NCBI RefSeq assembly: GCF_020520425.1 | Contig: NC_079490.1 | Span: 5,022,001 to 5,086,000 of the forward strand | DNA from: Spinacia oleracea | Lineage: Eukaryota > Streptophyta > Magnoliopsida > Caryophyllales > Amaranthaceae | Direction of reading: 5' to 3' | DNA length: 64,000 nucleotides | In this document: positions 24,148-35,617 of the stretch, piece by piece | Position numbering within the stretch: the first letter of the stretch is position 1 | Layout: each line of letters opens with the position of its first letter | Notes under the pieces: generated by a model | What the model saw: only the letters and a program-made list of their open reading frames with translations | Databases searched by the model: none | Told to the model about the DNA's origin: nothing | Position numbers and translations under genes: made by a program

Positions 24148-24749
24148 TGATAAATGTAGAGTGGAAAATGTGTCATTCCTTCTTATTAAAAGGAACATGG
24201 TTTCCCCTTGAGAAAGTTGTTTTCCACCCTTAAGAGAAAGTTGATTTCCACCCTTAAGAAAATTGTTTTCCGCCTTAAAACAAACAAATAAAATAAGAAA
24301 ATCATTTTTCTGAAAAGTGTTTTCTGTCAAAATAAACGGACCCTCCGTCTTATTCAAAAACCCAACTGGGGCTTCAAAGCTCAGTTACAACAGATTGATA
24401 ACTACGGGATATTAATAAAAACAAGAAAAGTTCCCGGTTCCCTGTTTTTTTCCCTTAATTATTCTGTAAACGTTATGCACTGCATGAATACTTTGAAAAT
24501 GACATGATTGAAGAAGTAACCAACCTGATAAAATTTCTTGCAACCAAGAGCGGGATGCAACTCAAGTTCTACAGGAGAAGTATTCTTCAGAGTCAAGTTG
24601 CAGAAGACATTATCAAATCCTGCATAAAATATGCTATATTAAGACATTTTCTGCAGGATGGAAGTTCTGTGGATGAGATCATTGACTTATTATGCAACTA
24701 TATGTATGTCCTTGGAAAAGATTGTAAGAAAAAGTTATGAGATGCAAAA
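24148..24749. other. Short spacer between WAK copies 3 and 4
   Basis: Contains two to three tandem copies of a unit of about 25 bp ('aaagttg.tttccacccttaag', 24211-24275). An open frame at 24504-24740 has no recognisable domain and lies where the promoter of copy 4 must be, so it is not called as a gene. Confidence 0.5.
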
Positions 24750-27700
24750 ATGAGTCTTTCAATCCTATGGCTTCTCTTATTCCTCCTACCAGTCTCAGTG
24801 GAAGCCATAGCAGATCCCACCAGCAGTACTGCTATACCACCAAAAACTATGCTCACAGCAGCAGTTATCACAAAACACAGCAATTGTGCCCGTACATGTG
24901 GCAGCTTAACAATCCCATACCCCTTTGGGGTTGGTCGTCAATGCGCACATGATGATTGGTTCACCATCACATGTGACAAAACCACCTATGATTCTCCGAA
25001 AGCCTTCCTTTGGGGACCCCTTGATTTAGAAGATAGGGAAATCTTGGAGATAACAGAAACTGAGGTAGTGATTCGGAATTCTCAGATAGCCTCTAGGTGC
25101 TATGATTTTCGGGGAAAGAAGGTATCTGAAAATGAGGGGAAATTTAATATATCAGGTTCTCCCTTCACTTTATCACACACTGCAAACAACCTCACAGTCA
25201 TTGGCTATAATGACTATGCACTCATTGGTGATTCTGGAGGGACCTCGCCATATGAGGCTCCGCTCTATTATAGGGCTGGTTGCATTACAATGTGTGCAAA
25301 TCTAACCGTGATGAAGCCAGGATCTTGTTCGGGTTTGGGTTGTTGCCAGACATCCGTCCCAATTGGGTTGCAAGATTTCACAATTGATCTTTACACGGTG
25401 GAAAATCGGCAGAGACAGAAAGAATATGTACCTGCTGAATATTGTAGCTACGCGTTCTTTGCTAAAGTTGGCAACTTCAGCTTTGGTGGAGCTTCTGATT
25501 TGACGACTAATGGCACCGTGGAAAAGAGAACCAAACAAGAAGTCCCGGTTGTGTTGGATTGGGCTTTTGAACGTTATACTTCCTGCAAAGAGGCGAAAAA
25601 GAAGAATATTTGTCAATCAAATGCTGAATGTATTGATTCTGAAGCGGGTGGATACCGCTGCAAATGCCGCTCTGGCTATGAGGGTCAACCTTATCTGGAA
25701 CCGGGTTGCACAGGTTGGTGCCTCCCCTCCCCCCCCCCCCCCCCCCCTCACCCACAATATATGCACAGGGCAATCCTTATCCGCAACCGGGCTGCAACAT
25801 TATTTGGGCTAACAATAACAGTACAAGTTAAAACTTCATTGAATCCTAAGGACTAGTATAAATTGAATCAAAGTGACAAACCATACTTCCAACTTTCAGT
25901 TCTACTATATTGACTTTTTCAACAAATGGCATCCATATTTGGTTATTTATAAGTAAAAAAATGGTCATGTGAGTGGGATCCAATTAAATTCGTCACAATA
26001 TATGAAAGTAAAATTTTAAAATATCAACATGTAATACTTACACATAATTAAATACATTAGTGGTCAAAATTGTGCTTTAGCAAACATAAAATGGATACGG
26101 TACAACTAATAAAATACCTATTGCACCAAAATAAACTTAGGGGGGTGTTTGGTTGAGAGAAGTTTGGGCCAAAAATAAAAAGAGGTTTGAGGTAAAAGAG
26201 TTTAATGAGAATGTTTGGTTGAGCAGGGTAGAGGCTTGAGTCCAACAAGCTATTTAAAAAAAAAAAACTAATAATACTTCCTCCGTTCCTTAAATATTGC
26301 ACCATGTTGACTTCACGTTATCTAACACACGACTTTGACTCGTTATCTCTCGAATTATGCATAAGTAAAAATTATATATAAAAAAATGATCTTAGAAAGT
26401 AGACATCAATACAAATCTAATAAGATTCTATATGATTACATATTCTTTTAAGTATATATCAAAAAAGATGGTAAAAGACACAACATGAATAATGTAAAAG
26501 TCAACATGGTGCGATATTTGTGGAGCAGAGGAAGTGTGAGCTTTTGGATGAGAAAGGTTTGAGGTAAAAGAGAGGTTTGACTATCTTAAACCTCTAATGA
26601 GAGTTTGTGGTTGAGAATGGATTGGAATAGAGGTTTGAGTCCAAAAGGCTAATATTAAAAAAGCTAAAAACATGAACTTTTTGGTGAGAAGGTGAGAAAA
26701 GTTTGAGATAGTGAGAGAAAATGACTATTCTATCTTAAAGTAGGTCAAATTTAGTAATTTCTACCTTTACCAAGGTTGCACAATAACTAATAAATTATGT
26801 CAATATCTTAAGTTGTCATTTTACACAATAAAGTAACTATTAACTGTTTACTAGACATTTTTACACAAACGGCTAATACAACCAGTTAGGTACAATCAGC
26901 TAGTATAAAACTAGGCACGCTAGGGACTGCCTACACCGGGTCACCGGGCCAAGGGTCTTTTTTAATGGAAGAGAGTTTTGTAGACTAATGCTTCTTTCTT
27001 TGTAGTCTTTTTTATGGACATGATGTTATTTTTAATAGACAATGACTGTTTATAATACAAGTAGACCTTTCTGATTAGGGATTTGCCTAGGATTGTGGAC
27101 TTAATATTTCTGTTACAATAAATGTTAATGGAGATAAGAGTGCTTGTGTCACACGAAGTATTTTATACTCTATTACTGTATTACATGTCATATTGTTTGA
27201 TAAATCTTTGTTGAGAGAACAACAATCTAATCTGACTCTAAACAATGTCTTAACTTTTGTATAGACATCGATGAGTGTGCTTCTCGTCCATGTGCCAAAT
27301 ATTGCAAAAATGTTGCAGGGAGTTTCAATTGCTCCTGTCCTAGTGGATATTCAGGTGACGGATTCAAATCTGGAAGGGGGTGTTATCCTGACGGCTTATT
27401 AAAGATAATCACTAATCTTGGTAATCTTTGCATATCTATTTATCTTTGGAGAATAACCATCAGTGTTCCTATTTGTTCATTTATATTTGAAAGATAAAGT
27501 TAGATTATGTTGAACAATGAGGTTATGAATCAAGAACGACGAAATCAATATTGCTCAAAATGCCTTTGTGGTTAATGAAAATGACTGACTTACAAATAAT
27601 GATAGTCATTTGATTTGTGTTTTAGCTTCAGGATTAGGCATATCCTTGGGAATAATAAGCATGCTCCTTGTTAGCTGGTGGCTTTCTTATATTATCGAAA

Positions 27701-28833
27701 AGAGAAGGATTGTTGAGCAAAAGGCTAAATACTTTGAGCAGAATAGCCGGTTGCTATTACAACAAATGGCTACCGATGAAAGTGCCATGGCAACAATCAA
27801 AATCTTCACAATTGATGAGTTAGAAAGAGTTACTGATAACTTTAATGAAGACAGAATACTGGGAAAAGGTGGTCAAGGTACCGTTTATAAAGGAATGCTG
27901 AGTGAAGGAAGAATTGTTGCCATAAAGAAGTCAGAAGTGGTTAATGAAAGTCAATTAAGAGATTTTGTTAATGAAGTTGTTATCTTATCACAAATCAATC
28001 ACAGGAATATAGTGAAGTTATTAGGTTGTTGTTTGGAAGCTGAAGTCCCATTGCTGGTTTACGAGTATATACTAAATGGAACTCTCTTCCAGCATATTCA
28101 TCATCCAACTGAAGATTTCCCAATCACTTGGAAAATGCGATTGCAAATCGCTTCTGATTCAGCTGGAGCGCTTGCTTATCTGCATACTTCATCCTCTATT
28201 CCTATTTTTCATAGAGACATCAAATCATCTAACATACTTTTGGATGACAAGTATAGGGCAAAGTTGTCAGATTTTGGGACATCAAAATTAGTTGCTATCG
28301 ATCTGACCCATGTAACTACGCATGTTCATGGAACATTTGGTTATTTGGATCCAGTGTACTTCCAATCAAGTCAGTTTACCGAAAAAAGTGATGTGTATAG
28401 TTTTGGAGTAGTTCTTATCGAACTTTTAACAGGACAGAAGGCAATAAGAAGTATGATCCAAGAAGATAGAAGTTTGGTATTGTGGTTCCTTTCCCACCTG
28501 GAAAACTCTAATTTGCTTGATATTGTAGATTCACAAATCCTCCAAGAGGGTTCAAAGGAAGAGTTTCTCGCCATTGCTAATCTTGGAAAACGATGTTTGA
28601 ACTTAGATGAGAAGACAAGACCATCAATGAAAGAAGTTCTAGTGGAGATAGAAAGGGTGATGTCACTCCATTTCCCAGGAAAAAATCAAAAGAACTGGAC
28701 AGAACAAGTGATCACTGGGACAAGTCGAACAACAAATTATTCATATGACGGCCTTTTAAGTTCTAAAACCTTTTATCCGGAAAATATCTCTTTAAGTTCT
28801 GCTGAAACGTCTTTGTTATCCAATCCTAAATGA
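24750..28833 (+). CDS. Wall-associated receptor kinase, WAK copy 4, with unusual residues (3 exons)
   Basis: Exons 24750-25713, 27265-27420 and 27632-28833 give 773 aa. Same architecture as its neighbours: leader, pectin-binding domain ([17 protein letters not shown]), EGF ([13 protein letters not shown]), Ca-binding EGF ([10 protein letters not shown]...SFNCSC), TM, kinase ([25 protein letters not shown]). Two departures stand out. Residue 153 is Tyr (codon 25206-25208) where the other three copies have Cys in IGC-DYA-type motifs. The APE-equivalent glutamate of DPEYF is Val (DPVYF, codon 28354-28356). Both may weaken folding or kinase activity. Intron 1 (1551 bp) has an 18-C run, a Stowaway MITE and a copy of a motif otherwise found upstream of WAK start codons. 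Confidence 0.92.
26277..26534. mobile_element. Stowaway MITE inside another repeat, WAK copy 4 intron 1
   Basis: 258 bp starting CTTCCTCCGTTCCTTAAATA after TA and ending with its loose complement (ATATTTGTGGAGCAGAGGAAG). The sequences to either side (about 26140-26275 and 26535-26665) contain direct repeats of 'GGTTTGAGGTAAAAGAG', 'GGTTGAG' and 'GGTTTGAGTCCAA', showing an older duplicated element starting GGGGGGTGTTTGGTTGAG that the MITE now splits or adjoins. Confidence 0.6.
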
Positions 28834-28950
28834 TGGTAAATATCTTCAAGTTCTGGTTTTACTTTCACATGTCTCACACTTCCACGCCATAAATTTAAGT
28901 ACTACTTTTCAAAAGCTGGTGTATCGTCTATGTATTTTTCATTTATTCAA

Positions 28951-28990
28951 TCCTAGATGATGGTTAATATATTTCTTCAATTTTCTATTC
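28951..28990 (+). repeat. Echo of a WAK 3' end
   Basis: The words TTATTCAATCCTAGATGATG and then 'tta.tat.tcttcaa' repeat the last codons (LFNPR stop) and first downstream bases of the WAK genes. They lie about 120 bp beyond the stop of WAK copy 4, out of any gene. This looks like a scrap left by unequal exchange or slippage between tandem copies. Confidence 0.55.
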
Positions 28991-30300
28991 GTTGGACTAG
29001 TGCATTGTTTTAGGAAGGGGAGTTTTGCTTGACAGTGAGATTAGAAGAAGAAAAACAAGGCCAGATCTCTTCAGTGGCACATGGTCAAAAAATGGCCAGA
29101 AACTTTGTAACTTTCTACAATAAGAGGTAGTAGTAGTTACGATGGACCACGCTCCAAGGAGTCGATATTCAGTCCAGTTCCAACTACCAAGAAGTGATTG
29201 TAACAGCCAAAAATGGTGTTTCCGCAATTCCATAATTTGTTTGGAAGATAGCAACTTGTCTTTGTTTGTCTTGCTTGTTTTGTGTGCCCTTGCTATCCCC
29301 ATTTGACCCCCTTGATGAATCCCAATCCCCTAGTCCCTTTAAACCTTGACATTTCACTATTTCCTTGATTTTGTTCCACTAGACTTTTAGAATTCCAGAA
29401 AACCACTTTTCCGAGCTAGCTTATTTCCCCTACTATTTTCTACAAAACTTGCAACTTCTCTTGGGATGATCCTTTTTCTTGCTACTATAGCTAACATATT
29501 AGGTTAGTTAAGGTTCTACAAATATTGTTTGGTTAGGGATTTTTCGGTTAATGACGCGAAAATTCACTTCACAAAATGGGCCAGATGACAGTAATGTCTT
29601 CAACATACCAATAATTAATTAACTTTTTCTTTCACTTCAAAGGCAAGTACTACAATTTTGGTGAATTAGAAAAGTGCAAATCTTGGTGAGCATCAGATTG
29701 GTTCATATATTCAAGTCCTAAGATTAACAATCAAACAGGACAAGGAAATACCAAAACAAGAAACAATTAAAAACAAAACCCAGTAATTCTATACATTAAA
29801 TTAAAGAGACACAATTGATAATACCTCTCTTTGGCATTTCATCAAACAGTTTGTGTGCATACGTTTCTGTTCATCTTAAACACCTCAGTTAAACCTGCAA
29901 TCAACCCACCCGGCCGCCCTGAGTTAGCGGGCTAAACACTTTGTGAGTTCGGGGTGGTAAGAGGAACCCCTTGCCCCCTCCTCCAATAAGTTTGTACATT
30001 ATAGAGATATAATTGGGAATACCTCTCTTTCGCATTTCATCAAACAGTTGGCGTGCCTACATTTCTGTTCGTCTTTAGCAACTCAATTAAACCTGCAATC
30101 ATCCAAAAAAAAATTAGCAATTGCATACACAGAAACAATAAGCTATTCGAAGATTAACCAACAAAGAAAGAGTATCATGTACGGAGCAACACCTTTCTCT
30201 CTGTAATCTTTCAGAACAAGAACAGGGCATCTTTGAAGGTGTTTGACTGTTTTCCGGCAAGGTATTTTGCACCCGTTTTAATTAATACGCCTTGAGATTC
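28991..30300. other. Spacer with a direct duplication of about 100 bp
   Basis: No supported gene; a 101-codon minus-strand frame (28997-29302) has no recognisable domain. Two direct copies of a unit containing 'AATACCTCTCTTT.GCATTTC' and 'AAACCTGCAATCA' lie at about 29805-29905 and 30001-30100, separated by a segment (29906-29990) related to sequence near 50340-50400. Confidence 0.55.
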
Positions 30301-30319
30301 TCAATTTTTTTAAAAAATT

Positions 30320-30584
30320 CAAACAAGTCAAATTATGCTTATTTATAATATTTTCATTTTTATCAAAAATTTAATATTGGAAAAATGAGAAAAATTGAAT
30401 ATCCCAATGAAAAATTGCGAGAAATTAAATAACTCAATCTATTTAATTGGATAAAATAATCGTTAGGTAAAAATTATGATAGAATATTAAAGCATTTATG
30501 TGATAATATAAAAGGAAATGTAAAGAACATTTTGGGACACCAAAATAGAAAAATGTAAAAAAACAAAAAACGACGGAGGTAGTA
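30320..30584. mobile_element. MITE, inverted partner of 30942-31228
   Basis: AT-rich element ending GACGGAGGTAGTA. Reverse complemented, it aligns with the element 360 bp to the right: both contain TTCTTTACATTT, TAAATGCTTTAATATTCTAT and a TTCTCATTTTTC block in the same order. Left boundary not fixed. Confidence 0.6.
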
Positions 30585-30941
30585 TTGTTTACCTTTGAAA
30601 TATTTACTCTTGGGTAAATTCAATGGTTCTAATTAGGGATTTTTTTGTAATTTCCAAAACTTTTAATTAAGTAGTTAAATTTATCGGAGCAATTTTGTTA
30701 AATTAGCTAGACTAAGCAAATTAGGTCTACCAAGTACCAAGCTAATTAGCTTGGAAAAAAATCCTAATTATTTGGAATATAATTATATAAATGTAATAAT
30801 AGAATAAAGATTTTTTTTTTTTAAAAAAAGAGTTAAAAAAAATCATGCTACTTGCTAATTATTAGAGCTAGACAATATTGTTGCTTGAAAAATTGATGTG
30901 GCATACCGAATTACATTGGTATTAGCTAACCATAGATGCTA

Positions 30942-31228
30942 CTTCCTCCATTTCTTTTTGTTCTTTACGTTTTCCTTTTTGGGTGTTTTAAAATGTTCTT
31001 TACATTTTCTTTTATATTATTACATAAATGCTTTAATATTCTATCAAAATTTGTATTCAATGATTATTTAAACCAATTAAATTCATTGCGTCATTTAGTC
31101 TCTTATACTTTTCTATTGGGACATTAAATTTTTCTCATTTTTCTAATATCAGTTTTTTGATAAAAGTGAAAACATTATTAATAAACGTAATTTAAAAGGC
31201 CAAACGTAAAGAACAAAAAGAAAAGGGT
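30942..31228. mobile_element. Stowaway-like MITE
   Basis: Starts CTTCCTCCATTTCTTTTTG and ends with a decayed complement (CGTAAAGAACAAAAAGAAAA). Same family as, and opposite in orientation to, 30320-30584. The short frame through it is not a gene. Confidence 0.65.
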
Positions 31229-31656
31229 GTTGCTAAATGCAGAAATTAATTTCTTAATACAAAACTAGAAATTACCAAAATAGCCAAAAACATTAAATTA
31301 AAAAAAATACTATCAAGCTACAGAGTACGGAACTTCCCATACCTGCAAAACCACTAACACCATCTTCAACAAGGAGTCAAGGAATGTAAGGGTACGCATA
31401 GAATACCCAAAATAATGGCCAAATTCGCAAGACCTCGTTAGTTCTTAATGGCTGCCAAGCCTGACATGGAAATGGTTTGTTTTGGTTTGTTATATTAATG
31501 GTGTTGGTCTCACTTTCAGCGGCACTGGTGCAAAAAAATAGAAAGATAATGATGAGTTTGATATATTTTAAAAAAAAAAAATATTTAATAAGGATTTATA
31601 AGGGTAGTTGTGACTTTTCAAATTTCACAAAGAAATTGATTTTCTGCATTTGAAAA

Positions 31657-34600
31657 TCTCTATTATATAAAGGAACAGCTGAGGGCGTTTCGGTAATAAC
31701 ACTTTTTGTGTCCCCCTTTGAAATGACTAAAACACCCCTGCTTTTGACTCACAAACAAACCAGCCGTTCACTCTCTCGCCGGTTGCTGAGCCTATCGTCC
31801 TCATCGCGATTTGTATCCTCTCTCCCCCTCTCACTCTTCTCTCTCGGTCTCTCCTCACTTTTCCGTCACCAAATCGCCGTCGTTTCTAGGGTTGCGTTCC
31901 TCGCCGTCGTCCGTCACCAAATCGCGTCCCAAAGCAGCGTTAAAGGTATTTTTTCTGCGTTTTCTCCCTCTCTCTCTCTTTAGCTGAAGAATCATCAGTT
32001 TGAATTAGTTCGTTTCTACCAAATTTCTGTCAAATTCGAGATCTAATTAAAAAAAATCTACCAATGAAATGCAAAGATTTCTACAAAAAAAATTCGAGAC
32101 CTAATATTTGATCATCCCCAATTTCTCTATTTTGGGAAATCCCCAATTCGATTTGTTAATTTTGGCAAAATTTGAACGCGACTTGAAGTGGGGTTTGGGT
32201 CAGATTTTGAGATGGGTTCGTCATCTTCGTCGAATGTTGCAGGTTTAATTGTGGATGACGGTTCAACGTTTGTTGATTCATTGCCGATTTATGTCAGAGA
32301 ATTGATCGCCGGCGGCGCTGGTGGCGCTTTTTGCTAAGAACACGGCTGCTCCCCTTAGGAGAATTACGATTCTTTTTTCAGGTTCTTTTTCATTTTAATT
32401 TGAAAAGTCTGAACATCTTTCGTGTTAATTTCATTGCCAATTGCATTGTGTTCTTAGTTGATTGATGAATTGGTTTTGAATGATTTTTGAATTGTTCCAA
32501 TGCAAATTCATATTATCCTTTTCGATATGATTCTCATACGATTGATTAGGTTCATGTTTAGAGTTGTTGGCTCAGGGACGGTCCTGATGGATGGATGGAA
32601 TTGTTTGAAATGGATGTTCTGTCTGGATGGAGTGTTGCTTGAAATGAATGTTCTGTCTGCAGACTGCATTGTTAGTTGATCTTTTTAGCCTTTTACGTTG
32701 AGATTGAATCTGGACATGTTTGTTTTTGTGTTTTTGATCAGTAATTATAATCTGGTGTCAAGTTTATTACAATGCGTTCGTTTGAATTTTAGTAGAAATC
32801 TTTGCATTTCATTCTATTGATTTGATTTGACCCTAATTTCTGACGATTTAATTTGACCAAAACCCTTGAATTTGTTTTTAAAAAAACCCCTTAAATCCGT
32901 GATTTAATTCATGGGAATTGATTACTTGATTAGCACAATTAATTTTATCATTACGGAAGTATTAGGTTTAGATTTATTTTACCTATTTCGAGGAGGGGAT
33001 CCTACTATAATGTTCTATCTTCAATTCTTACTCTTATAATGAATAATACTCCGTAGTTGGTATTAGGTTTAGATAAATAAATATGTTTATAGTTTTTGAC
33101 TTAAGTCTTTTATACTCGATCAGTATGGATTAGGGTTCATCTTCAATTTCCCTCTCTTTTTCTGGTTAATTAAATTAACTTTATTGGGTGGAATTTAAAT
33201 TGGAGGGTGTTGGAATGATGATCATATCTCAGTGACTTATGATTCATCATTATTCATCTGTACCAGTTTTGCATTTAAACAGTCCTTTATTTTGCTGTAC
33301 AAATTGAAAATGTTTTTTATTTTTTATTTTTATTTTACTGCCTTAGCCAGGGTTAATATTTGACTTTCTTTTGTACTAGGAATATAATAGAGATCTTCAA
33401 ATACATATACGATCTCTCTTTTTTCCGATAGATTCATCATGATTCTCTCTTTTTGATAAAAAATGAGTCATATCGTTTTCTCTTTACTTTACTTTTTCAT
33501 GACTTTATGAGGGGAGAAGCGGGGAGATGTCAGGGATTGGGAACCCAGGAATGGCAGCAAAAATGGATGCAGAAATCTTTTTTAGGGTTGTCTTTTTTCA
33601 TATTGTTCCGCATATAACTTTATACCAAGCATATATAGTTATATACTAGAAACTTCAAGTTCTTTAGTAATTAAAATTACTTTGCAATGTGTTTTTGTCC
33701 TCATACTCCCTTATTTCAATGTAATTGATTACTATCTTCTATTGACTGTTGTTGTTGCTATGTACTTTGTATAACACAGCGGTGATGATGATTATCGGTC
33801 ATACCTACTTGATGAAATTACGAGTGTATTTTTCTGACGGGGCAACATAAATGATATGTACACCTTATAGGACAGGATTGTTCTTGCAATATTCTCACTT
33901 TATCAGTTTTATTTGTTTGATCATTCTGGAAATTAGCGGGATTGCTAAAATTTTTGAACTTCTACACTGAATACTGATCCTTGAAGCTGATTTAATTTCA
34001 ACTTTGTGCAGATTATAATTAATACAGGTGCATAACCTGTATTATTTGATTCTTCGGCGCCGGCGATCAAATTCCTTGGTGCGATCCTGATACTATTTTA
34101 CCATTAATTTTTTTTTGGGCATTGCTTTAATTTTTCTGGGTTTGTTCATTTTAATTAATATGAAATTGATAATTACAGAGTATTTCTTTGAATTATTTTA
34201 GTTAATTAATCACCAATTTCGGAAATTTTCGACATGATGATAATGTTAATTTTGATGACGATGAGCAGTCTGTTTTTAGTTACGAGGTTTGTTTCTTTCA
34301 TTTCTGTGTATTGTCAATTAGACTAATAGCTTTTTATATATTTTCTGTAGCATGAAGAAGTCATTTGAGATTGATCAACTGAAACATGCACTTGAAGTGG
34401 CATAAACTGGTTTTAAAACAGGTCTATCTTTCTTTCTCTACTCCACTATTTTGGTCTATTACAACTGTTTATCTGCTTTATATTTTTATCTGCTTATTCC
34501 ACTGCAATTCTTATGCAGTGTGTGCCATTGCAGCTGTTCTTAGAGACGTCTGTATTGCTGAGGTAACTCCTTCTATTGGACAATCAGTCTGATAATCAGT

Positions 34601-35617
34601 CTTGGTTTATTGGTAATCCTTTTGATGGAAGGATTTCCTTTATATTGATAAAGAGTGTAGATAAATTAGGATTTCATGCAACATGAGAAACTGGATTCAA
34701 AAGGAAAATTCTGATGTCTTTGCGTTTAATATTTTCTTTTTCTTTTGAATCCAGTTTGCGTTTAAAATTCTGTTGTCTTTGCAAAAGACTAATATTCAAC
34801 AGCAAAGCCAAATACTAATATTCATGCAACATGAATCAATACAACAGAATATTAGTCTAATATTTCTTCTGAAAGTCTTGATATTACTCTTGATATTGAT
34901 ATTAACTCTTGACAGTCTCTTGATATTATGCATGGTCTTTCAACAGACTGTCAAGACTGTCTTATATTTCTTCTGAAACAATGGTTTCTTAACGTTATAG
35001 TTTGCAGGCTGTGTTTATGAAGGAAATGTTTTGGTGTTATACATGAGCAAACCACCTGTTTTTACGCCACGCTGGACAACACTGATATTATGGCTAATCA
35101 CGAACTTGGTCTGATTGCCCAAGATATTATCGAGCTACTGGGAAGAAATTGGGAAGTAAAATTCTAAGTCACAAGAAGTGAAGCCAATGAACTTTCCCAT
35201 AACATTACTGCTATAGCCTTCGAGCTAGAAATCGATCATCAGGTTCAATGTGAACCAGTTCGATCTCAATGGCTTCAAACGGCTACATCATCTTACTATG
35301 TCAGGCCTGCGAGTCAACTACTCATTTCCTTTTCATGCTTTTACTTTGTTTATTTTCTAAAAAACTCCATTGTACTTTGTTGGACTAATGTTCCTTCGAG
35401 GCTTCGAGGGCCTATGATTGAATGAATGAAGTTCTCCTTTTCTCTTTAAAAAATGGTTATAATTTCTGCTATGTCTCTGCATTAAACTAGCTATACATTA
35501 TAAGTTTGGTTGCTAGGATGAGAAGGTACAAAGTAAAGACCAAAAATATTGCAACGGTTGGTTATATATAAAACTTATATATATACTCCCGCACGCATCG
35601 CGTGCTTATAAAACTAG
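31657..35617 (+). mobile_element. Nonautonomous Helitron carrying captured host sequence
   Basis: 3961 bp. Starts TCTCTATTATATAAAGG right after an A and ends with hairpin GCACGC-ATC-GCGTGC (35591-35605), 8 bp, then CTAG right before a T: the full Helitron signature. Both ends match those of the large Helitron at 37288-50027 (shared start TCTCTATT.TATAAAGGAAC and shared hairpin), so they belong to one family. It has no Rep or helicase. It carries a leader-like CT-rich stretch and the first exon of a mitochondrial carrier gene (32212-32381), plus further exon-like islands bounded by AG and GT (around 34346-34420, 34517-34562, 35008-35180) whose origin I do not recognise. Confidence 0.88.
32212..32381 (+). 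pseudogene. Captured first exon of a mitochondrial carrier gene
   Basis: ATG-initiated exon encoding MGSSSSSNVAGL... then DSLPIYVRELIAGGAGGAF and AKNTAAPLRRITILF, ending at a GT donor (TTTTCAG|GT). This matches the beginning of plant mitochondrial substrate carriers of the CoA/ADP type, whose first helix reads like ELIAGG.AG..AKT.VAPLER.KIL. One extra T (run at about 32330-32334) puts the second half out of frame, and the carrier signature Pro-x-[Asp/Glu]-x-x-[Lys/Arg] is altered to PLRRIT, so this is a non-functional fragment. It lies inside the Helitron at 31657-35617; the upstream 31730-31985 CT-rich stretch looks like the original leader. Confidence 0.7.

Noticed and set aside
24504-24740. 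78-codon frame ahead of WAK copy 4
   Set aside because: No domain, no homologue recognised, and it occupies the promoter position of the WAK gene.
28997-29302. 101-codon minus-strand frame
   Set aside because: No signal peptide, domain or neighbours supporting it; composition like random AT-rich DNA.
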